This document shows, in pieces, positions 1 to 6,860 of a DNA stretch of 9,109 nt (within the stretch, counting starts at the first letter, position 1; every line of letters starts with the position of its first letter). The stretch lies in NCBI GenBank assembly GCA_044375275.1, contig JBILMZ010000141.1, positions 1-9,109 of the forward strand. Direction: 5' to 3'. This DNA is from SZUA-430 sp044375275 (GTDB lineage Bacteria > Pseudomonadota > Alphaproteobacteria > Micropepsales > Micropepsaceae). The translations under genes were made by a program, and so were the position numbers. Under the pieces are notes generated by a model that had not been told where the DNA came from, did no database searches, and was given only the letters and a program-made list of their open reading frames with translations.

Positions 1-643
1 CGGCGACGGGGATCGGGCGGCTGTCCAGCAGGAGCGGCCTGAACCCCGAGCCGCGGCCGAGCACCGCCCCGCGCCGGAGGAAACGCTCTACGCGCATGCG
101 CCCGACAGCACGATCTCGCAGGGCAAGCAGCATCAATGGCTTTTCGATGACGGCGTGCTGCACTGGAACCAGCGCCGGAAGGAGACGGAGTTCCGTCCCA
201 ATTTTTCGGGCTTCAACTTCGTGAAGCAATCCCAGCGTTCCCGTCTGTGGGGTTGTCCGGCTGACCTTGTGGGCGAAGAGCGCGTCATCCTTGCCGGGAT
301 AGACCTTCGCTTTGCCGACCTGCAGGGGTGCACGCTCACACGTGCCGACTTGCGCCGCGCGCATCTGCAGGGAGCCAACCTGCGCAATGCAAACCTGGCC
401 CATGTGAACTTCGCGAATGCCGACCTCACGGATTGCGACCTGCGCAATGCGGTGCTGGACGGTGCCGACCTGTCGCGGGCGCGGCTGGTGAATGCCAATC
501 TTTCGGGGGCGAGCCTGAAGGGAACCAACCTGGCGTGGGCCGACATCACGCAGATGTCTGCCTGCGAGAAACATCTCAGGGAAGCCAACCTGTTTGGTGC
601 AGTGCGTCGCGTGCTCTCGCCAGACAGTGTCTTCCAGGGTTAA
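1..643 (+). CDS. Pentapeptide-repeat protein, 3' part (start lies left of the window)
   Basis: The frame is open from base 2 to the TAA at 641-643, so the gene begins outside the window. An internal GTG at 155 could be taken for a start, but the upstream codons read as ordinary coding sequence (for example QGKQHQWLFDDG). From about 299 to 604 the protein consists of roughly 17-20 pentapeptides of the A(D/N)Lxx type (ADLQG, ADLRR, ANLRN, ADLSR, ANLSG), with one break at about 545-570. Such repeats fold into a right-handed quadrilateral beta-helix. In known families this serves as a protein-interaction scaffold or DNA mimic, so no specific biochemical role can be given. The visible part before the repeats is hydrophilic and proline/arginine-rich, then becomes aromatic (WLFDDG, LHWNQRR). 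The EF-hand lipoprotein gene starts 9 nt downstream, implying co-transcription. The family call is firm; the function is unknown. Confidence 0.85.
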   Translation, partial: GDGDRAAVQQERPEPRAAAEHRPAPEETLYAHAPDSTISQGKQHQWLFDDGVLHWNQRRKETEFRPNFSGFNFVKQSQRSRLWGCPADLVGEERVILAGIDLRFADLQGCTLTRADLRRAHLQGANLRNANLAHVNFANADLTDCDLRNAVLDGADLSRARLVNANLSGASLKGTNLAWADITQMSACEKHLREANLFGAVRRVLSPDSVFQG

Positions 644-652
644 GAGGATACA

Positions 653-1174
653 ATGCAAAGACCATTCATGATCCTGCTGATTGCTTCATCCGCAATGGTG
701 CTCCAGGGGTGCGGCGGTGGCATGAGCCTCTTTGGCGAGGATCCCGCTCCGAGCGCCCCGGCGCAAGCTGGCGCCGCGCAGCCCGCCGCGCCGGATGGCT
801 TCGCCGCGTATGATCGCGACGCGAATGGTGTTGTCACAAAGTCCGAAATGGAAGAAGCAATTGCTGCGCAGTTCAGGAAGGATGACCTCAGCGGCGATGG
901 GCATCTCGATTCGTCGGAAGTTCGCGCGGTCAACGACCGGCTCCTCACGGATCCCGGTTCCACGCCGGTGATCGACTGGAATGCCGATGGAAAAGTCATC
1001 TTAGCGGAATACGCATCTCAATGGCGCACATTGTTCGAACGTGCCGACGTTGATAGTGATGGCATTGTCGACGAGAAGGAACGAGCTGGCCGTGCGCGTT
1101 TGCGCAAGGCGCCGCCTCTGCCCAAGCCGGAGTTCGGCGGCTACAAGGGCAAGTCCATTGTGCCGGCTTCGTAG
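653..1174 (+). CDS. EF-hand calcium-binding lipoprotein (four EF loops)
   Basis: The product has 173 residues. The N-terminus is a lipoprotein signal: a hydrophobic stretch at residues 5-16 and lipobox LQGC with the acylated Cys at 20, so it should be anchored in the envelope. A small Pro/Ala-rich linker (residues 31-48) follows. Four canonical 12-residue EF-hand loops are visible: D54-D56-N58 to E65, D78-S80-D82 to E89, D108-N110-D112 to E119, and D132-D134-D136 to E143, each with Gly at loop position 6. All have Glu at position 12, which favours real Ca2+ binding. The start ATG at 653 has an AAGAGGA ribosome site 3-9 nt upstream. The gene sits between the pentapeptide gene (9-nt gap) and the amidase (1-nt overlap). 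The role is probably calcium sensing or calcium-stabilised envelope binding; the partner is unknown. Confidence 0.88.
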   Translation: MQRPFMILLIASSAMVLQGCGGGMSLFGEDPAPSAPAQAGAAQPAAPDGFAAYDRDANGVVTKSEMEEAIAAQFRKDDLSGDGHLDSSEVRAVNDRLLTDPGSTPVIDWNADGKVILAEYASQWRTLFERADVDSDGIVDEKERAGRARLRKAPPLPKPEFGGYKGKSIVPAS

Positions 1175-2526
1175 TGGTGTTTGCCGGAGACGATATTCCG
1201 ACGCTGTCGACGAAGTTAAGGTCCGGTGCGGCGAGCGCCACGCGGCTTGTTGAAGATGCACTTGCCCGTATCGCGCTTGATCCGTCGCCCTTCACCTATG
1301 TGGCGGCACGGCGGGCGCGTCGGGATGCCGAGGAGAGCGATCAGCGGCTGAAGGCGGGGCGGGCACGCTCCCTTCTTGAAGGTGTCCCTGTATCAGTGAA
1401 AGACCTCTTTGATGCCGAAGGGGAGGTGACCGCTGCGGGATCCGTCGTCTGCCGGGGCGCGCCTCCGGCACTCAACGATGCGCCAGTGATTTCCCTGCTG
1501 AAGCGGGCGGGTGCCGTCATCATCGGGCGCACGCACATGAGCGAGTTTGCCTTCACCGGGTTAGGCGACAATCCGCATTTTCCGCGCTGCAGCAATCCAC
1601 ACGACGGAAGCAGGGTGCCTGGCGGTTCCAGTTCCGGGGCTGCTGCCTCTGTTGCGCGCGGGCAGGTGTTCATGGGGCTCGGCACGGATACGGGCGGCTC
1701 CATCCGCATACCTGCGTCCTTCTGTGGCCTGACCGGTTTCAAGCCGACGCAGCGACGTGTCTCGCGCGAAGGGGCCTTCGTCCTTTCGCCGACACAGGAC
1801 AGCATCGGGCCGATTGCGCGTTCCGTGGCGTGCTGTGCCATTGCCGACCAGGTCCTGTCAGGTGCTGACGGCGGACCGCTTGCGGAGATTTCGCTGGCAG
1901 GTCGCCGGCTGGCCGTTCCACGGGATTATGTGCTGGATGGCTTAGAGCCAGCTGTTGCGACCGCATTCGAGGCAGCCCTCAAGACGCTTTCGAAAGCAGG
2001 CATGATCATTTCGGAGGTGCGTTTTCCGCATTTCAACAATTTCCCGGACCTCTTTGCGCAGGGGACGATCGTCAATGCCGAGGCACATGCCCATCATGCC
2101 GCGCACGGGTTGCTGGAGCATCGTGACCAGTATGACCCCATGGTCATCGCCCGCATCGATATTGGCGGGCGGATGAGTGGTGAGGCCGTGCAGCGCCTGC
2201 GCGACGAGCGCGCGCGCATGATGGCCGAGACCAATCGGCTCAGCGCTTCCCATGATGCGCTCGTGCTGCCAACGACACCTGGCGTCGCACCGCGCTATGA
2301 TGAAATCACGGCACCCGCAGATTTCGGGCGGCATAACTCCCGTGCGCTGCGCAATACGAGCGTGTTCAACTTCCTGGACCGCTGTGCCATCAGCCTGCCG
2401 TTGCCGACAGGAAGCGGCATGCCGGTCGGGTTGATGCTGGTTGGCGAGACCATGGGGGACCAGCGCCTCCTCATGCTCGCAAAAGCGGTGGAGGCGGCAC
2501 TGCATTCCCGTCACGCTTCTGGCTGA
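1174..2526 (+). CDS. Amidase-signature family amidohydrolase
   Basis: The product has 450 residues, the normal size for the amidase-signature (AS) family, which hydrolyses carboxamide C-N bonds. The AS catalytic elements are present: Lys76 in VSVKDLFD, the cis-Ser at 152 in PGGSSSG, and the nucleophile Ser176 in TDTGGSIRIP. The 24-residue spacing between the two serines matches that of characterised family members. FCGLTGFKPT completes the signature. No signal peptide is visible, so the enzyme is probably cytoplasmic. The GTG start at 1174 shares its G with the TAG of the preceding gene; there is no clear ribosome site, so translation is probably coupled, and a GTG at 1177 is equally possible. 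No gatB or gatC is nearby, so it is unlikely to be the Glu-tRNA(Gln) amidotransferase subunit. The substrate cannot be told from sequence. Confidence 0.9.
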   Translation: MVFAGDDIPTLSTKLRSGAASATRLVEDALARIALDPSPFTYVAARRARRDAEESDQRLKAGRARSLLEGVPVSVKDLFDAEGEVTAAGSVVCRGAPPALNDAPVISLLKRAGAVIIGRTHMSEFAFTGLGDNPHFPRCSNPHDGSRVPGGSSSGAAASVARGQVFMGLGTDTGGSIRIPASFCGLTGFKPTQRRVSREGAFVLSPTQDSIGPIARSVACCAIADQVLSGADGGPLAEISLAGRRLAVPRDYVLDGLEPAVATAFEAALKTLSKAGMIISEVRFPHFNNFPDLFAQGTIVNAEAHAHHAAHGLLEHRDQYDPMVIARIDIGGRMSGEAVQRLRDERARMMAETNRLSASHDALVLPTTPGVAPRYDEITAPADFGRHNSRALRNTSVFNFLDRCAISLPLPTGSGMPVGLMLVGETMGDQRLLMLAKAVEAALHSRHASG

Positions 2527-2582
2527 TTGTGCTCAGTTTGGTGGCGGTGGTGGCGATCCTTCAGACTGGCATCCGAACCGAT

Positions 2583-3230
2583 TTACCGGGTGATACCGCC
2601 CATGACGCTGTCATAGTCATCTTCGCCGACAGTCTCGCTCGCGCGCAGTGCAAGGCCCGGCAGTGACGTGCCGCCGACCAGCCATTCTGCATCCGCTTGC
2701 CCGAGTGTCATGTCTTTCTGCAAGCTCAGGCCACCGGCCAGGCGGAAATTGTCGGATGGGTACCAGTGCAGCGCCGCTTCTCCGAAGACCGTATCTTCAA
2801 TGAGGTCGGAAAACTGGTAGCCCGCCTTCAGAAGGATCGTGACCTGTCCCAGGTAGAATTCTGCTTCGCCGCCAAGACGTGTTGCCTCGAGGCTGAATTC
2901 GTCTTCACTGGCATAAGCGAGGAATACGCAGGCGAGGTAGCTGTCGGGATCACGCTTTAACACGTGTCCTGCGAGACCGTGTGACGTGTCCCCGTCAACG
3001 CCCATGATGCCGGCCTCTCCCTGAACACCCCACATCGCGCTCAAGGGGGCCGTCAGCCTGGCGACACCCACCCAGGCGCCTTCATCGCCTGCGGATCCTC
3101 CCGTGGCGGTGACCTTGAGATTGGTCTCGGAAACGGCGGGCTCCCGCGCCAGCGCAGGATTGGCACTGCCAATCGCCGCTGCAACAGCCAGTGTGATGCA
3201 GGATGTTCCTGCCAGAAGATGGTTACGCAT
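2583..3230 (-). CDS. Small exported protein, predicted outer-membrane beta-barrel, probably C-terminally truncated
   Basis: The product has 215 residues. A signal peptide (MRNHLL, then a hydrophobic core) ends in an AxA-type site, PALA at residues 25-28. The rest is rich in alternating polar/aromatic segments ending in Gly/Ala (AWVGVARLTA, GVQGEAGIMGV, AEFYLGQVTILLKAGYQF, FGEAALHWYP, FRLAGGLSL), typical of short transmembrane beta-strands. I do not recognise a named family; it resembles porin-like proteins of alphaproteobacteria. The ATG at 3230 has a G-rich stretch 5-10 nt upstream. The last residues, MGGITR, stop at a TAA (2583-2585), but the frame then continues as IGSDASLKDRHHRHQ and on to a TGA at 2511-2513 inside the 3' end of the convergent amidase gene. 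That reads like a family C-terminal tail cut off by a recent stop. Barrel assignment is inference. Confidence 0.72.
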   Translation of the reverse strand: MRNHLLAGTSCITLAVAAAIGSANPALAREPAVSETNLKVTATGGSAGDEGAWVGVARLTAPLSAMWGVQGEAGIMGVDGDTSHGLAGHVLKRDPDSYLACVFLAYASEDEFSLEATRLGGEAEFYLGQVTILLKAGYQFSDLIEDTVFGEAALHWYPSDNFRLAGGLSLQKDMTLGQADAEWLVGGTSLPGLALRASETVGEDDYDSVMGGITR

Positions 3231-3626
3231 TCAGACCCCCATTTGTACGATCGCCATTCAACTGGCGTTTCATCGCGAGCACGGTGTCTGATGCCCCGTG
3301 GCTGGGCCATCCCGTGCATATGGGAGAGAAGGCGGCGTGACCCACTGAAGTGATGCGGATCACATTCGCTGCCGCGTCGCGCTTGTTTGCCTCGGTGCGC
3401 GAGGGGCTGGATCAGGCCAATGCTGATGAAGGCGAGGAGCCGTGTCGTGGTTAGGGTGACAGCGCGGTCCTTGAATACCGCGCTGTCTGGATGGGCCTGG
3501 ATGCTCGCCAGGACCTGGCTGTCCGGTGTGGCAGAGGCCGTCAGCGTGCCGATACGGCGCGCCGTGTCTTGAGTGCGTTCAGTTCAGATTTCCCTTCTGC
3601 CCTGTTTGCTCAACGGCCATCCCTGG
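3231..3626. other. 396-nt stretch without a clear intact gene
   Basis: This region lies upstream of the beta-barrel gene (start 3230) and downstream of the copper chaperone gene (end 3627), both on the minus strand, so it should hold the barrel gene's promoter; I could not find a convincing -35/-10 pair. The clearest content is a coding-like segment on the minus strand (about 3390-3620, listed separately). A 34-codon plus-strand frame (ATG at 3353) also has reasonable codon use but only a weak GAAG upstream. I do not call it a gene. No clear insertion-sequence ends, RNA gene or strong terminator were seen. Confidence 0.5.
3390..3620 (-). pseudogene. Possible frameshifted relic of a small gene
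   Basis: On the minus strand an ATG at 3620, just after the copper chaperone stop, opens only 13 codons (MAVEQTGQKGNLN) before TGA at 3579-3581. Shifting the frame by one base at that stop gives a frame that stays open through ERTQDTARRIGTLTASA and TPDSQVLASIQAHPDSAV into the hydrophobic segment RLLAFISIGLIQPL. Codon third positions there are GC-rich, as in real genes of this window, but the frame has no start codon of its own and degenerates into Arg-rich sequence afterwards. A small gene broken by a one-base insertion is one explanation; chance openness in GC-rich DNA is the other. No family is recognised. Confidence 0.22.
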
Positions 3627-4139
3627 TCAGTGGTGATGGTGTCCGCCGGACTGTGCCTGCACGGGCATCTGCAGCGTGACCTGCGGTGCGCCGTTGAAGG
3701 TGAGTGTCAGCGGAATGGTTGACCCTGGTGCCAGTCGCTGGGTGAGTCCGACGAACATGATGTGCATGCCGCCGGGGACAAAGTTCACGGTTCCGCCTGG
3801 CGGGATCGGGATGCCACCCGTGATCTCGCGCATGCGCATGATGTTACCTTCCATCGACATCGAGTGGAACTCGACCTTCGCTGCAACGGGTGATGTTGCC
3901 GAGACGAGGACGACCTGGTTTCGGCCTGCGTTGACGAGCTGCATGTAGCCGGCGCCGACGGTTGCGCCGGGCATTGTCGGGCTTGCGAAGGGTTGGCGTA
4001 CGGTGACGCCCGCGGCCGGCTGGGCATCATGCCCGGGTTTGTGATCGGCGCGAGCGGCCGGCACTGTCACTGCGCCAGCCAGGGCGAGTGCGAGGGCTGT
4101 GGCCTTGAGGGAACTGCGAACGAGGCTGTTGTTTTTCAT
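3627..4139 (-). CDS. Periplasmic PCu(A)C-type copper chaperone with C-terminal His tail
   Basis: The product has 170 residues. The ATG at 4139 was chosen because GGAGA lies 5-9 nt upstream and it starts a good signal peptide (MKNNSLVRSSLK, Ala/Leu-rich core, cleavage near ARADH at residues 29-33). The frame is open about 109 codons further upstream, but that extension is Arg/Pro-rich and not protein-like. The mature part carries the PCu(A)C (DUF461) features: GYMQLVNAG at 64-72, the first Cu(I) ligand pair His92 and Met103, and the H-x-M pair His126/Met128 in PGGMHIMF. These bind copper in the periplasm, typically for delivery to cytochrome oxidase CuA or for copper handling. The protein ends in GGHHHH, a likely extra metal site that could also bind Cu(II). 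It probably shares a transcript with the upstream DUF2946-like gene (133-nt gap). Confidence 0.9.
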   Translation of the reverse strand: MKNNSLVRSSLKATALALALAGAVTVPAARADHKPGHDAQPAAGVTVRQPFASPTMPGATVGAGYMQLVNAGRNQVVLVSATSPVAAKVEFHSMSMEGNIMRMREITGGIPIPPGGTVNFVPGGMHIMFVGLTQRLAPGSTIPLTLTFNGAPQVTLQMPVQAQSGGHHHH

Positions 4140-4272
4140 GGGTGTCTCCAGTGTGGGTTCGAAGATGTCAGTGAGTACGCGTCCTCGGTGGTCGCGTACG
4201 GCAATACCTGATCGGGTGTGCATTCGGCGGCGCGCATGCCGGCCGCGTTCAGGCGCCAGACATGGTGCTATG

Positions 4273-4680
4273 TCAGGAAAGAGCGCGCGTGGCCGGTGGC
4301 GCGCGGGCGCCGGAAGGGCTGCCTGATGGTTTCTCCGGCGCCAGTTGGCTTGCCGGAGGGCGATCCGCAGACTCGTGGAGTTGCGGTGGAGAAATGGCCT
4401 GGCTGTCTGCCGGTGCGGACAGGGACGCAAGAGCGGCGAAGGCGCAAGGTTGATGCGGCGTGCCATCCGGACTGTCGGGGACAGGATTGCCCTCCTGGTC
4501 CAGTTTCAGCTGGAGCGGACCGGTCACGCTGCAGATGATGAAGGAGCTGCCGGATGCGGATGCGCTGTCGCCGGCTGGCATCCAGCCCTGGGGTAACGCT
4601 GCCCGCACGATCAGCGCCATGAGCATCAGGGCCGAGGCCAGACGGCTCAGTGCGGATCCTGATGTGTGATTTATGCCCAT
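4273..4680 (-). CDS. DUF2946-like exported or membrane-anchored protein, copper-associated
   Basis: The product has 135 residues. An N-terminal hydrophobic segment (residues 12-29) runs into ALPQGWMPA (28-36), a hallmark I associate with DUF2946-type proteins. FIICSVTG (Cys50), the LDQEGNPVP segment (60-68) and HQPCAFAALA (His76, Cys79) also fit the family, in which Cys/His residues are suspected metal ligands. The C-terminal 45 residues are Pro/Ser/Ala-rich and probably disordered. An in-frame TAG lies 12-10 nt before the ATG at 4680, so translation cannot start further upstream; the ribosome site is poor. The gene lies upstream of the PCu(A)C chaperone on the same strand. DUF2946 genes are often found near copper genes, so a role in copper homeostasis is likely, but the biochemical function is not established. 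Confidence 0.68.
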   Translation of the reverse strand: MGINHTSGSALSRLASALMLMALIVRAALPQGWMPAGDSASASGSSFIICSVTGPLQLKLDQEGNPVPDSPDGTPHQPCAFAALASLSAPADSQAISPPQLHESADRPPASQLAPEKPSGSPSGARAPPATRALS

Positions 4681-4774
4681 CCGCGGATGCTAATGTCTTG
4701 CAATGCGGCATGTCCAGAGGAGACGGCGCCACAGGAAGTGGCGGGTTTGGCCCGTTTGACGAATGCCTCATGTT

Positions 4775-4789
4775 GAACTGCTTCAGTTC
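4775..4789 (-). other. Small hairpin spanning the TPR gene stop codon
   Basis: On the minus strand GAACTG-AAG-CAGTTC forms a perfect 6-bp stem with a 3-nt loop that includes the TGA stop. No T-run follows, so an intrinsic terminator is unlikely. It may only help protect the 3' end of the message. Confidence 0.25.
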
Positions 4790-5595
4790 GGGAGTGTCGC
4801 TGCCGCCAGGGGTGATGGCGTTCGGGCAAGGCCCAGGGCCGCGAGCCTGTCCTCCACCGCCGGGCTGAAGTTTTTCGCCTGAAACATGTCGGCCTCGCCC
4901 TGTTCTGTCCTGCCGGTCCAGACCAGGACCAGCCCACGCCCGAAGAGTGCTTCTGCCGACTGGGGCGCGACCTGAAGTGCTTTCTCATAGTCTTCAAGGG
5001 CCGTAGCCCATTCATGCGCACGGGCGCGCAAGTGCGCCCTTCCAGTCAGGGCACCGGCGTGGCGCGAATTGAGGGCGAGTGCCCTTTCGAAGTCAGCCGA
5101 TGCCGGCCCCGTTCGGGCGAAACGCAACAGGACCACGCCGCGCGTTGCCAGCGTGTCCGTGTCGTTGGGTTCCAGGGCGACGGCTGCGTCGAGATCCACC
5201 AGCGCCTGGGACCAGTTGTTCGTCATCTGATACGAGATGGCGCGGTTGAAATGGGCTTCGGCAAACTTGCTGTTCAGCGCGAGCGCCTTGCCATAGTCCT
5301 CGATGGCTCCCGAGACCTGGGAGAGCTTCATCAGGGCGTTGGCGCGATTGTAGTGCGCCACGGAGCGCGTGGCGCGGCTTTTGCGCGAGACGATGATGCG
5401 CGAACAACCGCTTATCTGGTCCTGCGCCGTGATCATGGCTCCGCCATTGCAGAGATCCATGTCTCCCACTTTCTGGGTTGCGGGAGTGGCATGCTTCTTG
5501 TAGCGCGCCTTTTTCCTCGCTTCGGCGGTTGTCGCCGTTGTCGTGAAGACCAGCGCGAGAGCGATCGTGATGCAGAAGAGTCTGTGCATTGCCAT
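4783..5595 (-). CDS. Periplasmic tetratricopeptide-repeat (TPR) protein
   Basis: The product has 270 residues from the ATG at 5595, with a GGGAGGT ribosome site immediately upstream. An ATG at 5589 sits at a better spacing (about 10 nt) and would remove only two residues. A signal peptide (RLFCITIALALVFTTTATTAEA) precedes a Lys-rich stretch. LCNGG...ISGCSRII (Cys49 and Cys64) resembles the paired-cysteine lead-in seen in many exported alphaproteobacterial TPR proteins and may form a disulfide. About five TPR units follow (near 79-112, 113-146, 147-180, 181-214, 215-248), with typical motifs such as AHYNRANALMKL, AEAHFNRAISYQ and ALEDYEKALQVAP. It is probably a protein-interaction scaffold in the periplasm; partners are unknown. 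The stop TGA lies inside a small hairpin (4775-4789). Confidence 0.85.
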   Translation of the reverse strand: MAMHRLFCITIALALVFTTTATTAEARKKARYKKHATPATQKVGDMDLCNGGAMITAQDQISGCSRIIVSRKSRATRSVAHYNRANALMKLSQVSGAIEDYGKALALNSKFAEAHFNRAISYQMTNNWSQALVDLDAAVALEPNDTDTLATRGVVLLRFARTGPASADFERALALNSRHAGALTGRAHLRARAHEWATALEDYEKALQVAPQSAEALFGRGLVLVWTGRTEQGEADMFQAKNFSPAVEDRLAALGLARTPSPLAAATLPN

Positions 5596-5738
5596 TGTAC
5601 CTCCCGGGTGTCGCTTTCCCGGCGCATGGCACCCCAATCCATGGCGTCACCGCAAATCCTCTTTGGGTCAGAGACGTCGAATATTGTTGTTCCTTCCGGC
5701 GACTGATGCGGTCCGTTTCACCTGGCCGGGTCCCAAAG

Positions 5739-5756
5739 GGCATGCAACGACATGCC
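5739..5756. promoter_or_regulatory. Inverted repeat GGCATG-N6-CATGCC, possible operator
   Basis: Perfect 6-bp arms are separated by 6 nt (CAACGA), a size suited to a dimeric DNA-binding protein. It lies about 145 nt upstream of the TPR gene start and about 235 nt upstream of the regulator. It is not followed by a T-run. No second copy was noticed upstream of the CsgG-like gene, so it may be chance. Confidence 0.25.
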
Positions 5757-5925
5757 GTTCGTGCTGATGAAGGTGCCACCCGGATTAGCCCTTTTGATCG
5801 CATTCGACTCCGACCGGTCGACCAGATCTGGGTGATGACAGGTGGCTGCACGCCAGTGCTAGCCCGCGCAGGATGCCCGCGCGCTGCGCGACACAGCTGA
5901 AATTATTTTTTCCTGTCTCAGGGAA

Positions 5926-5931
5926 TATAAT
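5926..5931 (+). promoter_or_regulatory. Candidate -10 box (TATAAT) for the LuxR-type regulator
   Basis: TATAAT lies in an AT-rich island (5900-5931), 61 nt before the regulator's ATG at 5993. At a 17-nt spacing the -35 position (5903-5908) reads TTATTT, only a partial match to TTGACA, so the promoter may depend on an activator. Confidence 0.4.
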
Positions 5932-5992
5932 CACACGGACGGCCTTGTTTGTTCCTGCCATTTTTCGCTAGGTTAAGCGATCAATTGACGAG

Positions 5993-6829
5993 ATGTCCGG
6001 TGGGGTCCAAACGCGACAGTTCGAACTGACCACCGTGCTGCTTCACGCGCACGGATTGCAGGAATTGGGGGCTTCAGTGTCGACAGTGGAACGCATGGCG
6101 GTCCAGCCCGGTGTGGCGGAGCAAACTTCAACAGCGGTCTGGATTTTCGATCCGCACCCCATCGTCAGGGCCGGCATCCGCAGCCAGCTGGCGGGTTCCG
6201 GCTTTGTGGTGGCGGCGGAGGCTGCTCATCCTGCCGACGCAGCTGCCCGCCAGGAAACATGCACGCCGCCGCGACTTGTGATCCTTGACGCTTCCTTTGG
6301 CACGGCCGCCATCGCGGACATCAAGCGCCGGTACGCAGATGCGCAGGTCGTCGTGTTTGCAGAGAACGCCGAGATTTCCTCCCTGTCAGCCGCCTTCGAA
6401 GCGGGAGCGGACGGGTACATGCTCAAGAGCATCTCCGCGCCCGCTCTCCTGGACTCGCTGCGACTGGTGTTGCACGGCGAGAAGGTGTTCCCCAGTACAC
6501 TGACCTGCTTCCTCAGCGCGTACAGGCGGGCTCCTGCCGACATGCCGGGTGGTGACTGCAGGGTTGGCAATGTCCTGCTGTCCGACCGTGAAATGGGTAT
6601 CCTGCGGGGCCTGGCGCAGGGGCATACCAACAAGCGCATCGCGAATGCGCTGAACATCACTGAAGCTACAGTGAAGGTGAACCTCAAGGCGGTGCTGCGC
6701 AAACTCGACATGAGCAACCGGACCCAGGTGGCGATCTGGGCCGTGCAGAACCGCCTCCACGCTGATGGCGCCGTCGTACCGGACAGCCAGATCATTGTTC
6801 ATGTCCCGAAAGTGGAAGCCCTCCAGTAG
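5993..6829 (+). CDS. LuxR/FixJ-family response regulator with degenerate receiver, CsgD-like
   Basis: The product has 278 residues. Residues 47-165 form a receiver-like domain: VWIFDPHPIVRAGI at the N-terminal strand (Asp53), candidate phospho-acceptor Asp99 in LVILDASFG, and Lys145 in GYMLKSIS. The usual Thr/Ser at the end of strand 4 is Ala123 (VVVFAEN) and the post-Asp 'MPG' loop is missing, so phosphorylation may be weak or absent. Residues 194-255 are a LuxR-type HTH (LLSDREMGILRGLAQG, TNKRIANALNITEATVKVN, VLRKLDMSNRTQVAIWA). The ATG at 5993 gives about 46 residues before the receiver and has a poor ribosome site; GTG at 6077 (with GGGGG upstream) or ATG at 6095 would give a more usual N-terminus. 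It sits directly upstream of the CsgG-like gene, as curli regulators may do, so it is a good candidate for controlling that cluster. No sensor kinase is nearby. Confidence 0.85.
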   Translation: MSGGVQTRQFELTTVLLHAHGLQELGASVSTVERMAVQPGVAEQTSTAVWIFDPHPIVRAGIRSQLAGSGFVVAAEAAHPADAAARQETCTPPRLVILDASFGTAAIADIKRRYADAQVVVFAENAEISSLSAAFEAGADGYMLKSISAPALLDSLRLVLHGEKVFPSTLTCFLSAYRRAPADMPGGDCRVGNVLLSDREMGILRGLAQGHTNKRIANALNITEATVKVNLKAVLRKLDMSNRTQVAIWAVQNRLHADGAVVPDSQIIVHVPKVEALQ

Positions 6830-6842
6830 ATGTACCCGTCCT

Positions 6843-6860
6843 GATCTCCATTCGGAGATC
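6843..6860 (+). terminator. Possible terminator hairpin after the regulator
   Basis: GATCTCC-ATTC-GGAGATC forms a perfect 7-bp stem with a 4-nt loop, 13 nt after the TAG stop. Only two T's follow, so termination may be partial or factor-assisted. If it works, the CsgG-like gene needs its own promoter within 6861-7060. Confidence 0.45.

Larger units (their letters stand above)
5596..5992. other. Divergent intergenic region between the TPR gene and the LuxR-type regulator
   Basis: This 397-nt region must hold promoters for both divergent genes. The right end (5900-5950) is clearly AT-rich against a GC-rich background and contains a TATAAT box. The left part has no convincing minus-strand promoter. 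A 6+6 inverted repeat lies at 5739-5756. Open frames across 5589-5900 have no supporting start signals or recognisable protein features. Confidence 0.5.

Noticed and set aside
133..588. 151-codon open frame on the minus strand
   Set aside because: Antisense shadow of the pentapeptide repeats; Arg/Ser-rich with no domain, while the plus-strand frame has clear repeats.
4140..4466. N-terminal extension of the copper chaperone frame (109 codons)
   Set aside because: Arg/Pro/His-rich composition, and it overlaps the DUF2946-like gene; the ATG at 4139 has a ribosome site and a signal peptide.
4268..4771. 167-codon minus-strand frame overlapping the DUF2946-like gene
   Set aside because: Different frame from the recognised ALPQGWMPA protein; no signal peptide or family features.
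5014..5706. 230-codon plus-strand frame opposite the TPR gene
   Set aside because: Antisense shadow of a clearly coding TPR sequence; Arg/Gly-rich with no recognisable domain.
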